From positions 1-38,785 of the forward strand of contig JAEUOY010000051.1 in assembly GCA_016790515.1 (NCBI GenBank): 38,785 nucleotides of DNA, given 5' to 3'. The translations under genes were made by a program, and so were the position numbers. Under the pieces are notes generated by a model. It did no database searches, was not told the origin of the DNA, and saw only the letters and a program-made list of their open reading frames with translations. Shown here piece after piece: positions 14,856-23,196 of the stretch (positions are counted from its first letter, which is position 1; the number at the start of each line of letters is the position of its first letter). Origin of the DNA: Burkholderiaceae bacterium. Lineage in GTDB: Bacteria; Pseudomonadota; Gammaproteobacteria; Burkholderiales; Burkholderiaceae_C.

Positions 14856-17603
14856 ATGGGTTCCGAACATCTGCTGCCCGACACCGCCGGCGCCCGCGCC
14901 GACCACAGCCGCTTCGTCCGGCGCATCCGCCGCCGCTACGCCGCCGACCTGGCCGCGCTGCCGCCGGGCCTGCCCGACGCCGCGGTGATCACCGCGCTGG
15001 TGCAGCGGCTGGGCGCCGGCGGCAGGCCGCTGCCGTCGGCGCTGCGCGTCGCGCGCCAGCTGGTGCTCGAACGCCTGGCAGTGCTCGACGTCGAGCAGGG
15101 CGCGCCGCTCGAACACATCACCCAGGCGATGTCGGCGCTGGCCGAGGCGACGCTGGAGATCGCACTGGCCGCCGCCCGCGCCGAGGAGGACGCGCGCTGC
15201 GGCGCGCCGCTCGATGGCGCGGGCCGGGTGATCGACTTCTGGATCATCGGCATGGGCAAGCTCGGCGCGCGCGAGCTCAACGTCTCGTCCGACATCGACC
15301 TGATCTATGTCTACGAGGACGACGGTGAAACCTGCGGCGCGGTCAAGGCCAGCGCCCACGAGTATTTCGCCAACGTCGCCAAGCGGCTGTACGCGCTGAT
15401 CGGCGACACGACCGACGACGGCTTCGTGTTCCGGGTCGACCTGGCGCTGCGGCCCAACGGCAACTCGGGCCCGCCGGTGGTCAGCCTGGGCATGCTGGAG
15501 GAGTACTTCCAGGTCCAGGGCCGCGAGTGGGAGCGCTTTGCCTGGCTCAAGAGCCGGGTCGTCGCGCCGGCGGCGTCGGTGGCCTCGGGCCGGGCGCTGC
15601 CGCTGCGCTCGCTGGTGACGGCCTTCGTCTACCGGCGCTACCTCGACTACGGCATCTTCGAGGGCCTGCGCCAGCTGCACCGCAAGATCCGCGAGGAGGC
15701 GCAGCGCCGCGCCGCCGGCCGGCCCGAGCGCGCCAACGACGTCAAGCTGTCGCGCGGCGGCATCCGCGAGATCGAGTTCATCGTGCAGCTGCTGCTGGTC
15801 GTGCGCGGCGGCCAGTTCCCGGAGATCCGCACCCGCTCGACGCTCAAGAGCCTGCAGAAGCTGGCCGCGCGCGGCCTGATGAAGCCCGACACCGCGCGCC
15901 GGCTGGCCGAGGCCTATGTCTTCCTGCGCCAGGTCGAGCACCGCATCCAGTACCTGGACGACCAGCAGACCCATCTGCTGCCCACCGCCGACGGCGACCT
16001 GGCCTGGATCGCGCAGTCGCTGGGCCTGGGCGCCTGCCGGCCCGAGGCCTGCGAACTGCTGAACCGCCTGGGCGAGATCCGCGAGCTGGTGGCCAACGAG
16101 TTCGACGCGCTGCTGCACGACGGCCAGACCCCTGCCGCCCCGGGCGGGCGCAACGGCTGCAGGAACTGCGGCACCGGACCGCTGGCGATCGACAGCGACG
16201 CGCTGCTCGAACGCCTGGGCGACGCGCTGGCCGCGCGGGTGCGGCAGTGGCGCGAGCAGCCGCGCGTGCTGGCGCTGCGCGACGAGTCGCGGCTGCGGCT
16301 GGGCATGCTGATCCAGCGCACCGGCGCCTGCGTCGCCGACGGCAGCTGCACCGAGGCCGCGGCGCTGCGCTTCGTCGACTGGCTCGAGCCGCTGCTGCGC
16401 CGCGACAGCTACCTGGCGCTGCTGGCCGAGCGCGGCGAGGTGATGCGCCGGCTGCTGCGCCTGCTGGGGCTGGCGCGCTGGCCGATGCAGTACCTGATGC
16501 GCCACCCCGGCGTGATCGACGAGCTGTCCGACGAACGGCTGCTGCACGAGCGCTTCGACCGTGCCGAGTACATCGCCGACCTCGACGAGCGCCACCGCGC
16601 ATGGCAGCGCGCCGGCGAGGACAACGAGGAGGCGCTGCTCGACACGCTGCGCCATGCCCACCATGCCGAGGTCTTCCGCACGCTGGTGCGCGACGTCGAG
16701 GGCCTGATCACGGTCGAGCAGGTCGCCGACGACCTGTCGGCGCTGGCCGACGCGACGCTGGACTGCACGCTGCGCTGGGTCTGGCCGCGGCTGCGCCAGC
16801 GCCACCGCGAGCGCCCGGTGTTCGCCGTCATCGCCTACGGCAAGCTCGGCGGCAAGGAGCTGGGCTACGGCAGCGACCTCGACGTGGTGTTCCTCTACGA
16901 CGACGCCGACGAGTCCGACGCCGACCGGGCGCAGGAGGTCTACGGTCACTTCGTGCGCAAGCTGATCACCTGGCTGACGCTGCGCACCAGCGCCGGCGAG
17001 CTGTTCGACATCGACACCGCGCTGCGGCCCAACGGCAATTCGGGGCTGCTGGTCACCTCGATCGCCAGCTTCGAGCGCTACCAGGTCGGCCGCGGCAGCA
17101 ACACCGCCTGGACCTGGGAGCACCAGGCGCTGACCCGCGCCCGCTTCTGCGCCGGCTCGCCGGCGCTGGCCGCGCGCTTCGAGGCGGTGCGCCGCCGGGT
17201 GCTGGCCGCGCCGCGCGACCCGGTGGCGTTGCGGCGCGAGGTCATCGAGATGCGCGACAAGGTGCGCGCCGCGCGGCCGGTGAAGGCCGGGCGCTTCGAC
17301 GTCAAGCACAGCCCCGGCGCCATGATGGACGCCGAGTTCGCGGTCCAGTTCCTGGTGCTGGCGCACAGCGCCGACCACCCGGCGCTGCTCGACAACGCCG
17401 GCAACATCGCGCTGCTGCAGCGCGCCGAGGCCGCCGGCCTGCTGCCCGAGGGCGTCGGCGCCGCCGCCGCCGATGCCTACCGCGAGCTGCGCCGGGCCCA
17501 GCACGGCGCGCGGCTCGACGAGCAGCCGACGCAGTTCGACCCCGGGATCCTGGCCCGCGAGCGCGACGCCGTGCTGGCGCTGTGGCACGCGGTCTTCGGC
17601 TGA
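14856..17603 (+). CDS. glnE: Bifunctional glutamine synthetase adenylyltransferase/deadenylase
   Basis: 915 residues (E. coli GlnE is 946). Two nucleotidyltransferase modules are visible: the deadenylylase with GMGKLGARELNVSSDIDL (from about residue 131) and the adenylyltransferase with YGKLGGKELGYGSDLDVVF (from about residue 661), each followed by a helical PII-interaction/GlnD-like region. The G-S-D-x-D metal motifs are intact in both. The enzyme attaches AMP to or removes it from glutamine synthetase in response to nitrogen status. I chose ATG 14856, which places the conserved start block 'RFVRRIRRRYAADLA' near residue 18 as in relatives; an in-frame ATG at 14730 would add a Pro/Gly-rich tail. 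No clear Shine-Dalgarno is seen at either. It overlaps the start of the next gene. Confidence 0.95.
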   Translation: MGSEHLLPDTAGARADHSRFVRRIRRRYAADLAALPPGLPDAAVITALVQRLGAGGRPLPSALRVARQLVLERLAVLDVEQGAPLEHITQAMSALAEATLEIALAAARAEEDARCGAPLDGAGRVIDFWIIGMGKLGARELNVSSDIDLIYVYEDDGETCGAVKASAHEYFANVAKRLYALIGDTTDDGFVFRVDLALRPNGNSGPPVVSLGMLEEYFQVQGREWERFAWLKSRVVAPAASVASGRALPLRSLVTAFVYRRYLDYGIFEGLRQLHRKIREEAQRRAAGRPERANDVKLSRGGIREIEFIVQLLLVVRGGQFPEIRTRSTLKSLQKLAARGLMKPDTARRLAEAYVFLRQVEHRIQYLDDQQTHLLPTADGDLAWIAQSLGLGACRPEACELLNRLGEIRELVANEFDALLHDGQTPAAPGGRNGCRNCGTGPLAIDSDALLERLGDALAARVRQWREQPRVLALRDESRLRLGMLIQRTGACVADGSCTEAAALRFVDWLEPLLRRDSYLALLAERGEVMRRLLRLLGLARWPMQYLMRHPGVIDELSDERLLHERFDRAEYIADLDERHRAWQRAGEDNEEALLDTLRHAHHAEVFRTLVRDVEGLITVEQVADDLSALADATLDCTLRWVWPRLRQRHRERPVFAVIAYGKLGGKELGYGSDLDVVFLYDDADESDADRAQEVYGHFVRKLITWLTLRTSAGELFDIDTALRPNGNSGLLVTSIASFERYQVGRGSNTAWTWEHQALTRARFCAGSPALAARFEAVRRRVLAAPRDPVALRREVIEMRDKVRAARPVKAGRFDVKHSPGAMMDAEFAVQFLVLAHSADHPALLDNAGNIALLQRAEAAGLLPEGVGAAAADAYRELRRAQHGARLDEQPTQFDPGILARERDAVLALWHAVFG

Positions 17604-18187
17604 CCCGCCCCTGGCTGATCGTCGCCGCGCTGGCCGCCGCCGGCGCGCTGCCGGCCTGGTTCGCCGACCCGGCCGCGCTCGACTGGCAGCCCGGCCGGTG
17701 GCCGGCCCAGCCCTGGCGCGCGGTCACCGCCGCCTGGGTCCACCTCAGCGCTTTGCACCTGGGCGCCAACCTGGTCGGCGCCGCGCTGGTGGCCGCGCTG
17801 GGCGAGGTCGCCGGCTGCGGCCGGCGCGCCGCGCTGGCCTGGGCGCTGGCCTGGCCGCTGACCCATCTCGCGCTGGCGCTGCAGCCGGCGCTGCAGCATT
17901 ACGGCGGGCTGTCGGGACTGATGCATGCCGGCGTCGCGGTGGCCGCCTGGCAGCTGCTGCGCGCCGAGCGCGGCCGGCGGCGGGCGGTGGGCGCGGCGCT
18001 GCTGGCCGGCATGACGATCAAGCTGCTGCTCGAGGCGCCCTGGCTGGGCCCGCTGCGCCAGGTGCCGGGCTGGGACATCCCGATCGCGCCGCTGGCCCAC
18101 ACCAGCGGCGCCCTGGCCGGTCTGCTGTGCGCCTGGGCCTGCGGCGTCGGCGGCGATGCAGCGCGGGGCCGGCCGCCCAGCACCTAG
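17582..18187 (+). CDS. Rhombosortase-like intramembrane serine protease
   Basis: About 201 residues, starting at GTG 17582 inside the 3' end of glnE (22-base overlap); an alternative CTG lies at 17600. No ATG is possible, so a simple ATG-based gene call would miss it. The protein is a compact multi-span membrane protein: 'WVHLSALHLGANLVGAALVAAL' corresponds to the rhomboid H..xN helix, 'YGGLSGLMHAG' is the Ser nucleophile motif, and 'IAPLAHTSGALAGL' has the catalytic His. The short length and the GLSG-x-x-H layout fit rhombosortase (RrtA), which cleaves GlyGly-CTERM secreted proteins, better than housekeeping rhomboids. No GlyGly-CTERM protein is visible in the window. An ordinary small rhomboid is the alternative. 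Confidence 0.72.
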   Translation: MARGLRLTRPWLIVAALAAAGALPAWFADPAALDWQPGRWPAQPWRAVTAAWVHLSALHLGANLVGAALVAALGEVAGCGRRAALAWALAWPLTHLALALQPALQHYGGLSGLMHAGVAVAAWQLLRAERGRRRAVGAALLAGMTIKLLLEAPWLGPLRQVPGWDIPIAPLAHTSGALAGLLCAWACGVGGDAARGRPPST

Positions 18188-18198
18188 CATCGCGAGCC

Positions 18199-19107
18199 AT
18201 GTCCGATCGCAAGACCCGCCTCGACGCGGTGGCCGTCAGCTCGCTGCTGCTGTGCTGCGCGCTGTGGGGCCTGAACCAGACCGTCACCAAACTGACGCTG
18301 GCCGACATCCCGCCGCTGCTGCAGGCCGGCGCGCGCTCGCTGGTCGCCGCCGCGCTGGTCGCATTTTGGGCGGCCCGGCGCGGCATCTCGCTGTCGCTGC
18401 GCAACGGCACGCTGGCCGGCGGGCTGCTGGCCGGCGCGCTGTTCGCCGCCGAGTTCGCCTGCATCTTCGTCGGCCTGCAGTACACCCAGGCCTCGCGGAT
18501 GATCGTCTTCATCTACCTGTCGCCGTTCGTCGTCGCGCTGGGCATGCCGCTGGTGGTGCGCAGCGAGCGGCCGACGGCGCGCCAGCTGCTGGGGCTGGCG
18601 GTGGCCTTCGCCGGCGTTGCCTGGGCTTTCGGCGAAGGCCTGGGCGCGGCCGCCGGCCGCCGGCAGTGGCTGGGCGATGCGCTGGGCCTGCTGGCCGCCG
18701 TGCTGTGGGGCGCCACCACGCTGGCGATCCGCGGCAGCCGGCTGGCCAGCGCCGCACCCGAGCAGACGCTGTACTACCAGCTGGCGGTGTCGGGCGTGCT
18801 GCTGACGGCGGCGTCGCTGGCCGTCGGCGAGGCCTGGCCGGCGCTGGGCAGCCTGGGGCCGCAACCGCTGTGGCTGATGGGCTTCCAGACCGTGCTGGTC
18901 ACCTTCGCGAGCTACCTGCTGTGGTTCTGGCTGATGCGCCACTACCCGGCCACCGCGATCACCTCGTTCACGCTGCTGACGCCGCTGTTCGGCCTGCTCG
19001 CCGGCGTGTGGCTGCTGGGCGAGCCGCTCACCTTGCGCCTGGGCGTGGCCTGCGCCGCGGTGGTGCTGGGCATCGCGCTGGTCAACCGGGCGCCGCGGCC
19101 GGCTTGA
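18199..19107 (+). CDS. EamA/DMT-family transporter
   Basis: 302 residues with ten hydrophobic segments in two EamA repeats (first about 12-140, second about 155-295). The N-terminal 'CALWGLNQTVTKLTLADIPPLLQAGAR' is characteristic of drug/metabolite exporters; the second repeat has 'AAVLWGATTLAIRGSRL' and ends with 'PLFGLLAGVWLLGEPL', the usual EamA close. Inner membrane; the substrate cannot be told. ATG 18199 is 12 bases after the rhombosortase-like stop. A TAGCAT (18185-18190) overlaps that stop and could be a -10 element, which would give a very short leader. Confidence 0.9.
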   Translation: MSDRKTRLDAVAVSSLLLCCALWGLNQTVTKLTLADIPPLLQAGARSLVAAALVAFWAARRGISLSLRNGTLAGGLLAGALFAAEFACIFVGLQYTQASRMIVFIYLSPFVVALGMPLVVRSERPTARQLLGLAVAFAGVAWAFGEGLGAAAGRRQWLGDALGLLAAVLWGATTLAIRGSRLASAAPEQTLYYQLAVSGVLLTAASLAVGEAWPALGSLGPQPLWLMGFQTVLVTFASYLLWFWLMRHYPATAITSFTLLTPLFGLLAGVWLLGEPLTLRLGVACAAVVLGIALVNRAPRPA

Positions 19108-19214
19108 GCCGGTGTGAGCGGGCGCGGCGGCTGTCACCTGCGCGTCCGGACCGGCCGACCCGGCCGGCCTAGACTGCGACGCTCCACCCTTCCCCCGACC
19201 AGGAGACACCCCCC

Positions 19215-19877
19215 ATGCTCACGCTCTGCGGCTTCAGCCTCTCGAACTACTACAACAAGGTCAAGCTGGCCCTGCTGGAAAAAGGCATCCCGTTCCAGGA
19301 GGAACTGGTGATGACCGGCTCGAAGGACGACGCGGTGCTGAACTGCACGCCGCTGGGCAAGGTGCCGTTCCTGCGCACCGAGCAGGGCGCGCTGTGCGAG
19401 AGCCAGGTGATCGTCGACTACCTGGAGGCCGCCTACCCGGCGGTGCCGCTGCTGCCGGCCGACCCGTTCGCCGCGGCCAAGGTGCGCGAGCTGACGGTGT
19501 TCATCGACCTGCACCTCGAGCTGGTCGCGCGCGAGCTCTACGCCCAGGCCTTCTTCGGCGGCAGCGTCAGCGACGAGGTCAAGGAACGGGTGCGCAGGCA
19601 GCTGACGAAGAGCATCGCCGCCTTCAAGCGGCTGGCGAAGTTCGGCCCCTACGTGGCCGGCGACACCTTCACCATCGCCGATTGCGCCGCCTGGGTCAGC
19701 CTGCCGCTGGTGGCCGCCGCGACCAAGAAGGTGCTCGGCGAAGACCTGCTGGCCGCCGCCGGCGTCGACTGGAAGCCCTACGCGGCGCTGGTCGGCGCGC
19801 GGCCGCATGCGCAGAAGGTCGACGCCGACCGCAAGGCCGATGCGGCGCGCATGGCCGCCGCCGCCAAGCCGGCCTGA
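19215..19877 (+). CDS. Glutathione S-transferase family protein
   Basis: 220 residues. The N-terminal thioredoxin-like domain has 'LCGFSLSNYYNKVKLALLEKGIPFQE', the conserved cis-Pro 'PLGKVPFLRT' and 'LCESQVIVDYLE' with the ES pair that holds the glutathione gamma-Glu. A helical C-terminal domain follows. The catalytic residue is probably a Ser or Tyr near residues 8-12 (SNYYNK). Cytoplasmic; likely a detoxification or isomerisation role. ATG 19215 is preceded by AGGAGA. It ends at a strong hairpin terminator (19896-19920). A TAGACT at 19170-19175 may be its -10. Confidence 0.92.
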   Translation: MLTLCGFSLSNYYNKVKLALLEKGIPFQEELVMTGSKDDAVLNCTPLGKVPFLRTEQGALCESQVIVDYLEAAYPAVPLLPADPFAAAKVRELTVFIDLHLELVARELYAQAFFGGSVSDEVKERVRRQLTKSIAAFKRLAKFGPYVAGDTFTIADCAAWVSLPLVAAATKKVLGEDLLAAAGVDWKPYAALVGARPHAQKVDADRKADAARMAAAAKPA

Positions 19878-19895
19878 GCGGTCCCGGCAACGAAG

Positions 19896-19920
19896 AAGCC
19901 GGCCCGCGGGCCGGCTTTTT
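19896..19920 (+). terminator. Rho-independent terminator after the GST gene
   Basis: AAGCCGGCCC/GGGCCGGCTT is a perfect 10-bp stem around a GC centre (19896-19917), followed by TTTTT (19916-19920). It lies between convergent genes (the GST gene and the diiron protein gene) and could also act on the minus strand, although the T-run there (TTCTTC) is weaker. Confidence 0.85.
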
Positions 19921-19938
19921 CGTCGCCGTGCCGGGGGT

Positions 19939-20808
19939 TCAGGCCGGCAGCGGGCCTTCGGCGGGCTTGCCCGTCGCCGCCAGGTTGGCGGCGACCTCCT
20001 TGCGGTAGCGGTTCAGCTCCTGCACGCTGGCGAAGCTGCGCTCCATCAGCAGGCTGAGGTTGTGCAGGATGCGCTCGACGACCTTGTTCTCCCAGACGCT
20101 GTCGAACTGGATCTGCTTGTCCAGCCAGTGCTCGAGCCAGGCCGGGTCGGGCAGCCGGCTCTGGATCGTGTCGCGCGGGAACAGCGCCTCGTTGACATGC
20201 AGGTTGGTCGGGTGCAGCGCCTGCGCAGTGCGCCGCGCGCTGGCCATCAGCACGCCGACCTTGGCGAACGCGGCGCGCGCCTCGTCGCCGAACTTGGCCA
20301 GTGCGCGCTTCATGTAGCGCAGGTAGGCGCCACCGTGGCGCGCCTCGTCGCGGGCCAGCGTCTCGTAGATCTGCTTGATCACCGGCTCGGTGTGCCATTC
20401 GGCGGCGCGGCGGTACCAGTGGTTGAGCCGGATCTCGCCGCAGAAATGCAGCATCAGCGTCTCGAGCGCCGGCGCCGGGTCGAACTCGAAGCGGATCTCG
20501 TGCAGTTCGGCCTCGGTCGGCACCAGGTCGGGCCGGAAACGGCGCAGGTACTCCATCAGCACCAGCGAGTGCTTCTGTTCCTCGAAGAACCACACGCTCA
20601 TGAAGGCCGAGAAGTCGCTGTCGTCGCGGTTGTCGCGCAGGAACATCTCGGTGGCCGGCAGCGCCGCCCACTCGGTGATCGCGTTCATCTTGATCGTCTG
20701 CGCCTGGTCCTCGGTCAACCGGGCCGCGTCGAACTGGTCCCACGCGATGTCGGTGTCCATGTTCCAGCGGACGGCTTCGAGCTGCTTGAAGAGTTCGGGG
20801 TAGAGCAT
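19939..20808 (-). CDS. Ferritin-like diiron protein (acyl-ACP-desaturase/AurF-like fold)
   Basis: 289 residues, all-helical. Two diiron half-sites are visible: helix 2 with FFEEQKH (E76/E77, H80) preceded by the possible ligand E54 in ATEMF, and helices 3-4 with CGEIRLNHW and ARDEARHGG. The E...ExxH twice-repeated pattern is that of ferritin-like oxidases, and the DEARH spacing resembles soluble acyl-ACP desaturases and AurF-type N-oxygenases. A role in fatty-acid or lipid oxidation is possible and would suit the lipid-modification operon nearby, but this is inference. It is divergent from the glutathione peroxidase gene. ATG 20808 has AGAAGGA upstream. Length and motifs are normal for the group. 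Confidence 0.78.
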   Translation of the reverse strand: MLYPELFKQLEAVRWNMDTDIAWDQFDAARLTEDQAQTIKMNAITEWAALPATEMFLRDNRDDSDFSAFMSVWFFEEQKHSLVLMEYLRRFRPDLVPTEAELHEIRFEFDPAPALETLMLHFCGEIRLNHWYRRAAEWHTEPVIKQIYETLARDEARHGGAYLRYMKRALAKFGDEARAAFAKVGVLMASARRTAQALHPTNLHVNEALFPRDTIQSRLPDPAWLEHWLDKQIQFDSVWENKVVERILHNLSLLMERSFASVQELNRYRKEVAANLAATGKPAEGPLPA

Positions 20809-20832
20809 GGTGGTCCTTCTCGGCAGGGCATG

Positions 20833-20861
20833 ATTCTAGGTTGCCGCCCCTACGAACCCAA
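20833..20861 (-). promoter_or_regulatory. Sigma-70-like promoter for the diiron protein gene
   Basis: On the minus strand TTGGGT (20861-20856), a 17-base spacer and TAGAAT (20838-20833) lie 25 bases upstream of ATG 20808. The -10 matches the consensus at five of six positions; the -35 keeps TTG. Confidence 0.5.
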
Positions 20862-20946
20862 GCAGCCGGTCGTGCGATCGCTTTGCCCGGCCCGGGCGCC
20901 GGCCACGATGGTGCCGGCCGGCACTGCGCCAGCCTCGAAAGATGCC

Positions 20947-21537
20947 ATGAACCATGTCCCCGCCCCTGCTCCCAACTCGGTTGGCCGCCGGCTCGCCGCC
21001 GTCCTGCTGGCCCTGCTCGGCGCCGCACCCGCGCTGGCAGGACCGGGTTGCCCGGCGCTGCTGCAGCAGACCCAGCCGCGGCTGCAGGACGAGAAGCCGA
21101 TCGACCTCTGCGACCACGCCGGCAAGGTGCTGCTGGTGGTCAACACCGCCAGCTACTGCGGCTACACCCCGCAGTACAAATCGCTGGAAGCGCTGTACGC
21201 CCGCTACCGCGACCAGGGCCTGGTGGTGCTGGGCTTCCCGAGCAACGACTTCGCCCAGGAGCCCGGCAGCGACCAGGCGATCGCCGAGTTCTGCGAAAGC
21301 ACCTTCGGCGTCAAGTTCCCGATGTTCGCGAAGTCCAGCGTCGCGCCCGGCGCCGGGCGCAAGGTCAACCCGCTGTTCGTCGCGCTGGGCCAGCGCAGCG
21401 CCCAGGTGCCGCAGTGGAACTTCCACAAGTACCTGGTCTCCCGCAACGGCGAGACGGTGCTGAGCTACCGGTCGGCGGTCGACCCCAAAGACCCTGCATT
21501 TCTGAAGGACTTGGAGAAACTACTGAAGGCAAAGTGA
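20947..21537 (+). CDS. Periplasmic glutathione peroxidase-like protein
   Basis: 196 residues. A signal peptide (about 1-31, RRLAAVLLALLGAAPALA) directs it to the periplasm. The thioredoxin-fold body has the peroxidatic cysteine C71 in NTASYCGYTPQY, 'LGFPSNDFAQEPGSD', the resolving-type cysteine in 'FCESTFGVKFPMF' and the catalytic Trp/Asn pair in WNFHKYLV. The catalytic Gln of the classical FPCNQF motif is replaced by Asp (FPSNDF), a variation I believe occurs in a bacterial subgroup. It probably reduces lipid or organic peroxides using thioredoxin-like rather than glutathione donors. The start at ATG 20947 gives the best signal peptide. It is followed by the operon leader at 21538-21870. Confidence 0.88.
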   Translation: MNHVPAPAPNSVGRRLAAVLLALLGAAPALAGPGCPALLQQTQPRLQDEKPIDLCDHAGKVLLVVNTASYCGYTPQYKSLEALYARYRDQGLVVLGFPSNDFAQEPGSDQAIAEFCESTFGVKFPMFAKSSVAPGAGRKVNPLFVALGQRSAQVPQWNFHKYLVSRNGETVLSYRSAVDPKDPAFLKDLEKLLKAK

Positions 21538-21550
21538 GACTGAACGGTCA

Positions 21551-21574
21551 CAATTGAACTCATCGGTTCAATTG
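21551..21574. repeat. AT-rich inverted repeat (9-bp arms)
   Basis: CAATTGAAC (21551-21559), TCATCG, GTTCAATTG (21566-21574): perfect arms, 13 bases after the glutathione peroxidase stop. There is no T-run, and the stem is AT-rich, so it fits an operator better than a terminator. Confidence 0.6.
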
Positions 21575-21624
21575 CTTACCCAACAGCCTATGCCACTGAC
21601 CTGCCGTGATCTCGCGCAAAGCGC

Positions 21625-21652
21625 GGAACCTTTCCGTCGGGCTGGGCTCTAT
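21625..21652 (+). promoter_or_regulatory. Candidate ECF (sigma-E-type) promoter for the lipid-modification operon
   Basis: GGAACCT (21625-21631), a 16-base spacer and TCTAT (21648-21652) match the GGAACTT-N15/16-TCTNA pattern of RpoE-like sigma factors. It would give a leader of about 210 bases. A TGATCT at 21607-21612 resembles the -35 of the Rhodobacter ChrR-controlled sigma factor, but no matching -10 follows. Short motifs like this can occur by chance. Confidence 0.4.
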
Positions 21653-21870
21653 CGCGTCGTCAGGGTGCCGAGAACCTTGCCAGTGGCGGCTGAACGGGAT
21701 GCAGGGCCCAAGCGCCGACCACTGACCGACACCAGTTTCGTGCCGTGCAGCCTTTCGGGTTTCCGAACTGAAATCCTGGGGCGATTCTCCTCCTCCTCCC
21801 TCCCTCCCTCGTTGGCTCCAGGGCGCTGCACGGCCCCTTCATCTCCCTCCCGCCGCGCCGGGGTTTCGCC

Positions 21871-23196
21871 GTGAACGCGCCGCTCCGGCGCGTTGCGGTG
21901 GTCGGCTCGGGCATTTCGGGGCTCGCCGCCGCCTGGGCCCTGGCCGACGAGGCCGAGGTCGTGCTCTACGAGGCCGACGGCCGTTTCGGCGGCCACGCCC
22001 ACACCGTCGACCTGACGCTGGACGGCGTCAGCCATGGCGTGGACACCGGCTTCCTGGTGTTCAACCACGCGACCTACCCGAACCTGGTGCGGCTGTTCGG
22101 CGAGCTCGGCGTCGACACCGCGGCGTCGGACATGTCGTTCTCGGTCCAGGTGCCCGATGCCGGGCTCGAATGGAGCGGCAGCAACCTCGACAGCGTGTTC
22201 GCGCAGCGCGCCAACCTGGTCAGGCCGCGCTTCCTGGGCATGCTGCGCGACCTGCTGCGCTTCAACCGCCTGGCCACCGCGATCGCCGAGCGTGGCGACG
22301 AGAGCTCGCTGCAGCAGCCGATCGCCGACTTCCTGGCCGAACACCGGTTCGCCGGCAGCTTCCGCGACTGGTACCTGCTGCCGATGCTGGGCTGCATCTG
22401 GAGCTGCCCGACCGACCAGATGCTGCGCTTCCCGGTGGCGACGATGATCCGCTTCTGCCACAACCACGGCCTGATCCGCATCGTCGACCGGCCGCAGTGG
22501 TACACGGTGCGCGGCGGCTCGCGCCACTATGTGCGGCGCATGCTGGCGCGCATCTCCGACGCGCGGCTGAACACGCCGGTGCGCGCGGTGCGCCGCGTGC
22601 CGCCGGATTCGGCCAGCGCCGGGGTCTGGGTCGACACCGACCACGGCAGCGCCCATTTCGACGAGGTGGTGCTGGCCGGTCACAGCGACCAGAGCCTGGC
22701 ACTGCTGGGCAGGCAGGCCAGCGCCGGCGAGCGTGCGGTGCTCGGCGCGATCCGCTACCAGCTCAACCGCGCACTGCTGCACACCGACGCCAGCCTGCTG
22801 CCGCGGCGCAGCAAGGCCTGGGCGGCCTGGAACTACGTGCGCTCGCCGCTGCCTGCGCAGGAGCAGTCGGCCGTCTGCCTGCACTACCTGATCAACCGGC
22901 TGCAGCCGCTGCCCTGGCAGCAGCCGGTGCTGGTGTCGCTGAACCCGACGCGCGAGCCGGCGGCGAACACCGTGCACGGCGAGTTCGACTACGCCCATCC
23001 GGTGTTCGACCTCGCGGCGATCGCCGCACAGGCCCGCCTCGGCGAGATCCAGGGCCGCAGCCATGTCTGGTTCGCCGGCGCCTGGACCCGCTACGGCTTC
23101 CACGAGGACGGCCTGCGCTCCGGCCTGGCCGTCGCCGACGCGCTGCGCGCAGGCTGGGCTCGAGCCACCACCGCGCCCGCGCGCCTCGCGGCCTGA
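21871..23196 (+). CDS. FAD-dependent amine-oxidase-like oxidoreductase
   Basis: 441 residues. The N-terminal Rossmann motif VAVVGSGISGLAAAWAL (about 7-23) with 'VVLYEADGRFGGHAHT' is the FAD-binding signature of the amine oxidase/phytoene-desaturase superfamily. 'VDTGFLVFNHATYPNL' and a C-terminal 'WFAGAWTRYGFHEDGLRSGLAVADAL' (second FAD contact) complete it. The start is GTG 21871; no ATG is available and no strong ribosome site is seen. It is the first gene of an eight-gene operon and overlaps the DUF1365 gene by one base (TGATG). Proteins of this kind always seem to travel with DUF1365 and CFA-synthase homologues. In the operon it may oxidise (desaturate) a lipid-bound acyl chain; that function is inferred. 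Confidence 0.85.
   Translation: MNAPLRRVAVVGSGISGLAAAWALADEAEVVLYEADGRFGGHAHTVDLTLDGVSHGVDTGFLVFNHATYPNLVRLFGELGVDTAASDMSFSVQVPDAGLEWSGSNLDSVFAQRANLVRPRFLGMLRDLLRFNRLATAIAERGDESSLQQPIADFLAEHRFAGSFRDWYLLPMLGCIWSCPTDQMLRFPVATMIRFCHNHGLIRIVDRPQWYTVRGGSRHYVRRMLARISDARLNTPVRAVRRVPPDSASAGVWVDTDHGSAHFDEVVLAGHSDQSLALLGRQASAGERAVLGAIRYQLNRALLHTDASLLPRRSKAWAAWNYVRSPLPAQEQSAVCLHYLINRLQPLPWQQPVLVSLNPTREPAANTVHGEFDYAHPVFDLAAIAAQARLGEIQGRSHVWFAGAWTRYGFHEDGLRSGLAVADALRAGWARATTAPARLAA

Larger units (their letters stand above)
21538..21870 (+). other. 333-base non-coding leader upstream of the lipid-modification operon
   Basis: This stretch has visibly lower GC and irregular codon structure compared with its flanks. 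It contains the inverted repeat at 21551-21574, the candidate ECF-type promoter at 21625-21652 and a polypyrimidine run (TCCTCC and three CCCT units, about 21787-21812). A TTG-started frame (21554-21874) crosses it and ends in a TGA overlapping the next GTG start, but its product is low-complexity (SSSSLPPS), and I do not call it a gene. Confidence 0.6.

Noticed and set aside
14832-17588. 918-codon antisense frame opposite glnE
   Set aside because: It is the complement of a well-supported GC-rich gene, rich in Gln/His/Arg with no recognisable domain; a codon-bias shadow.
21554-21874. TTG-started 106-codon frame ending in a TGA that overlaps the FAD oxidoreductase GTG
   Set aside because: The overlap looks tempting, but the product is low-complexity and it spans the dyad and promoter-like motifs; no family match.
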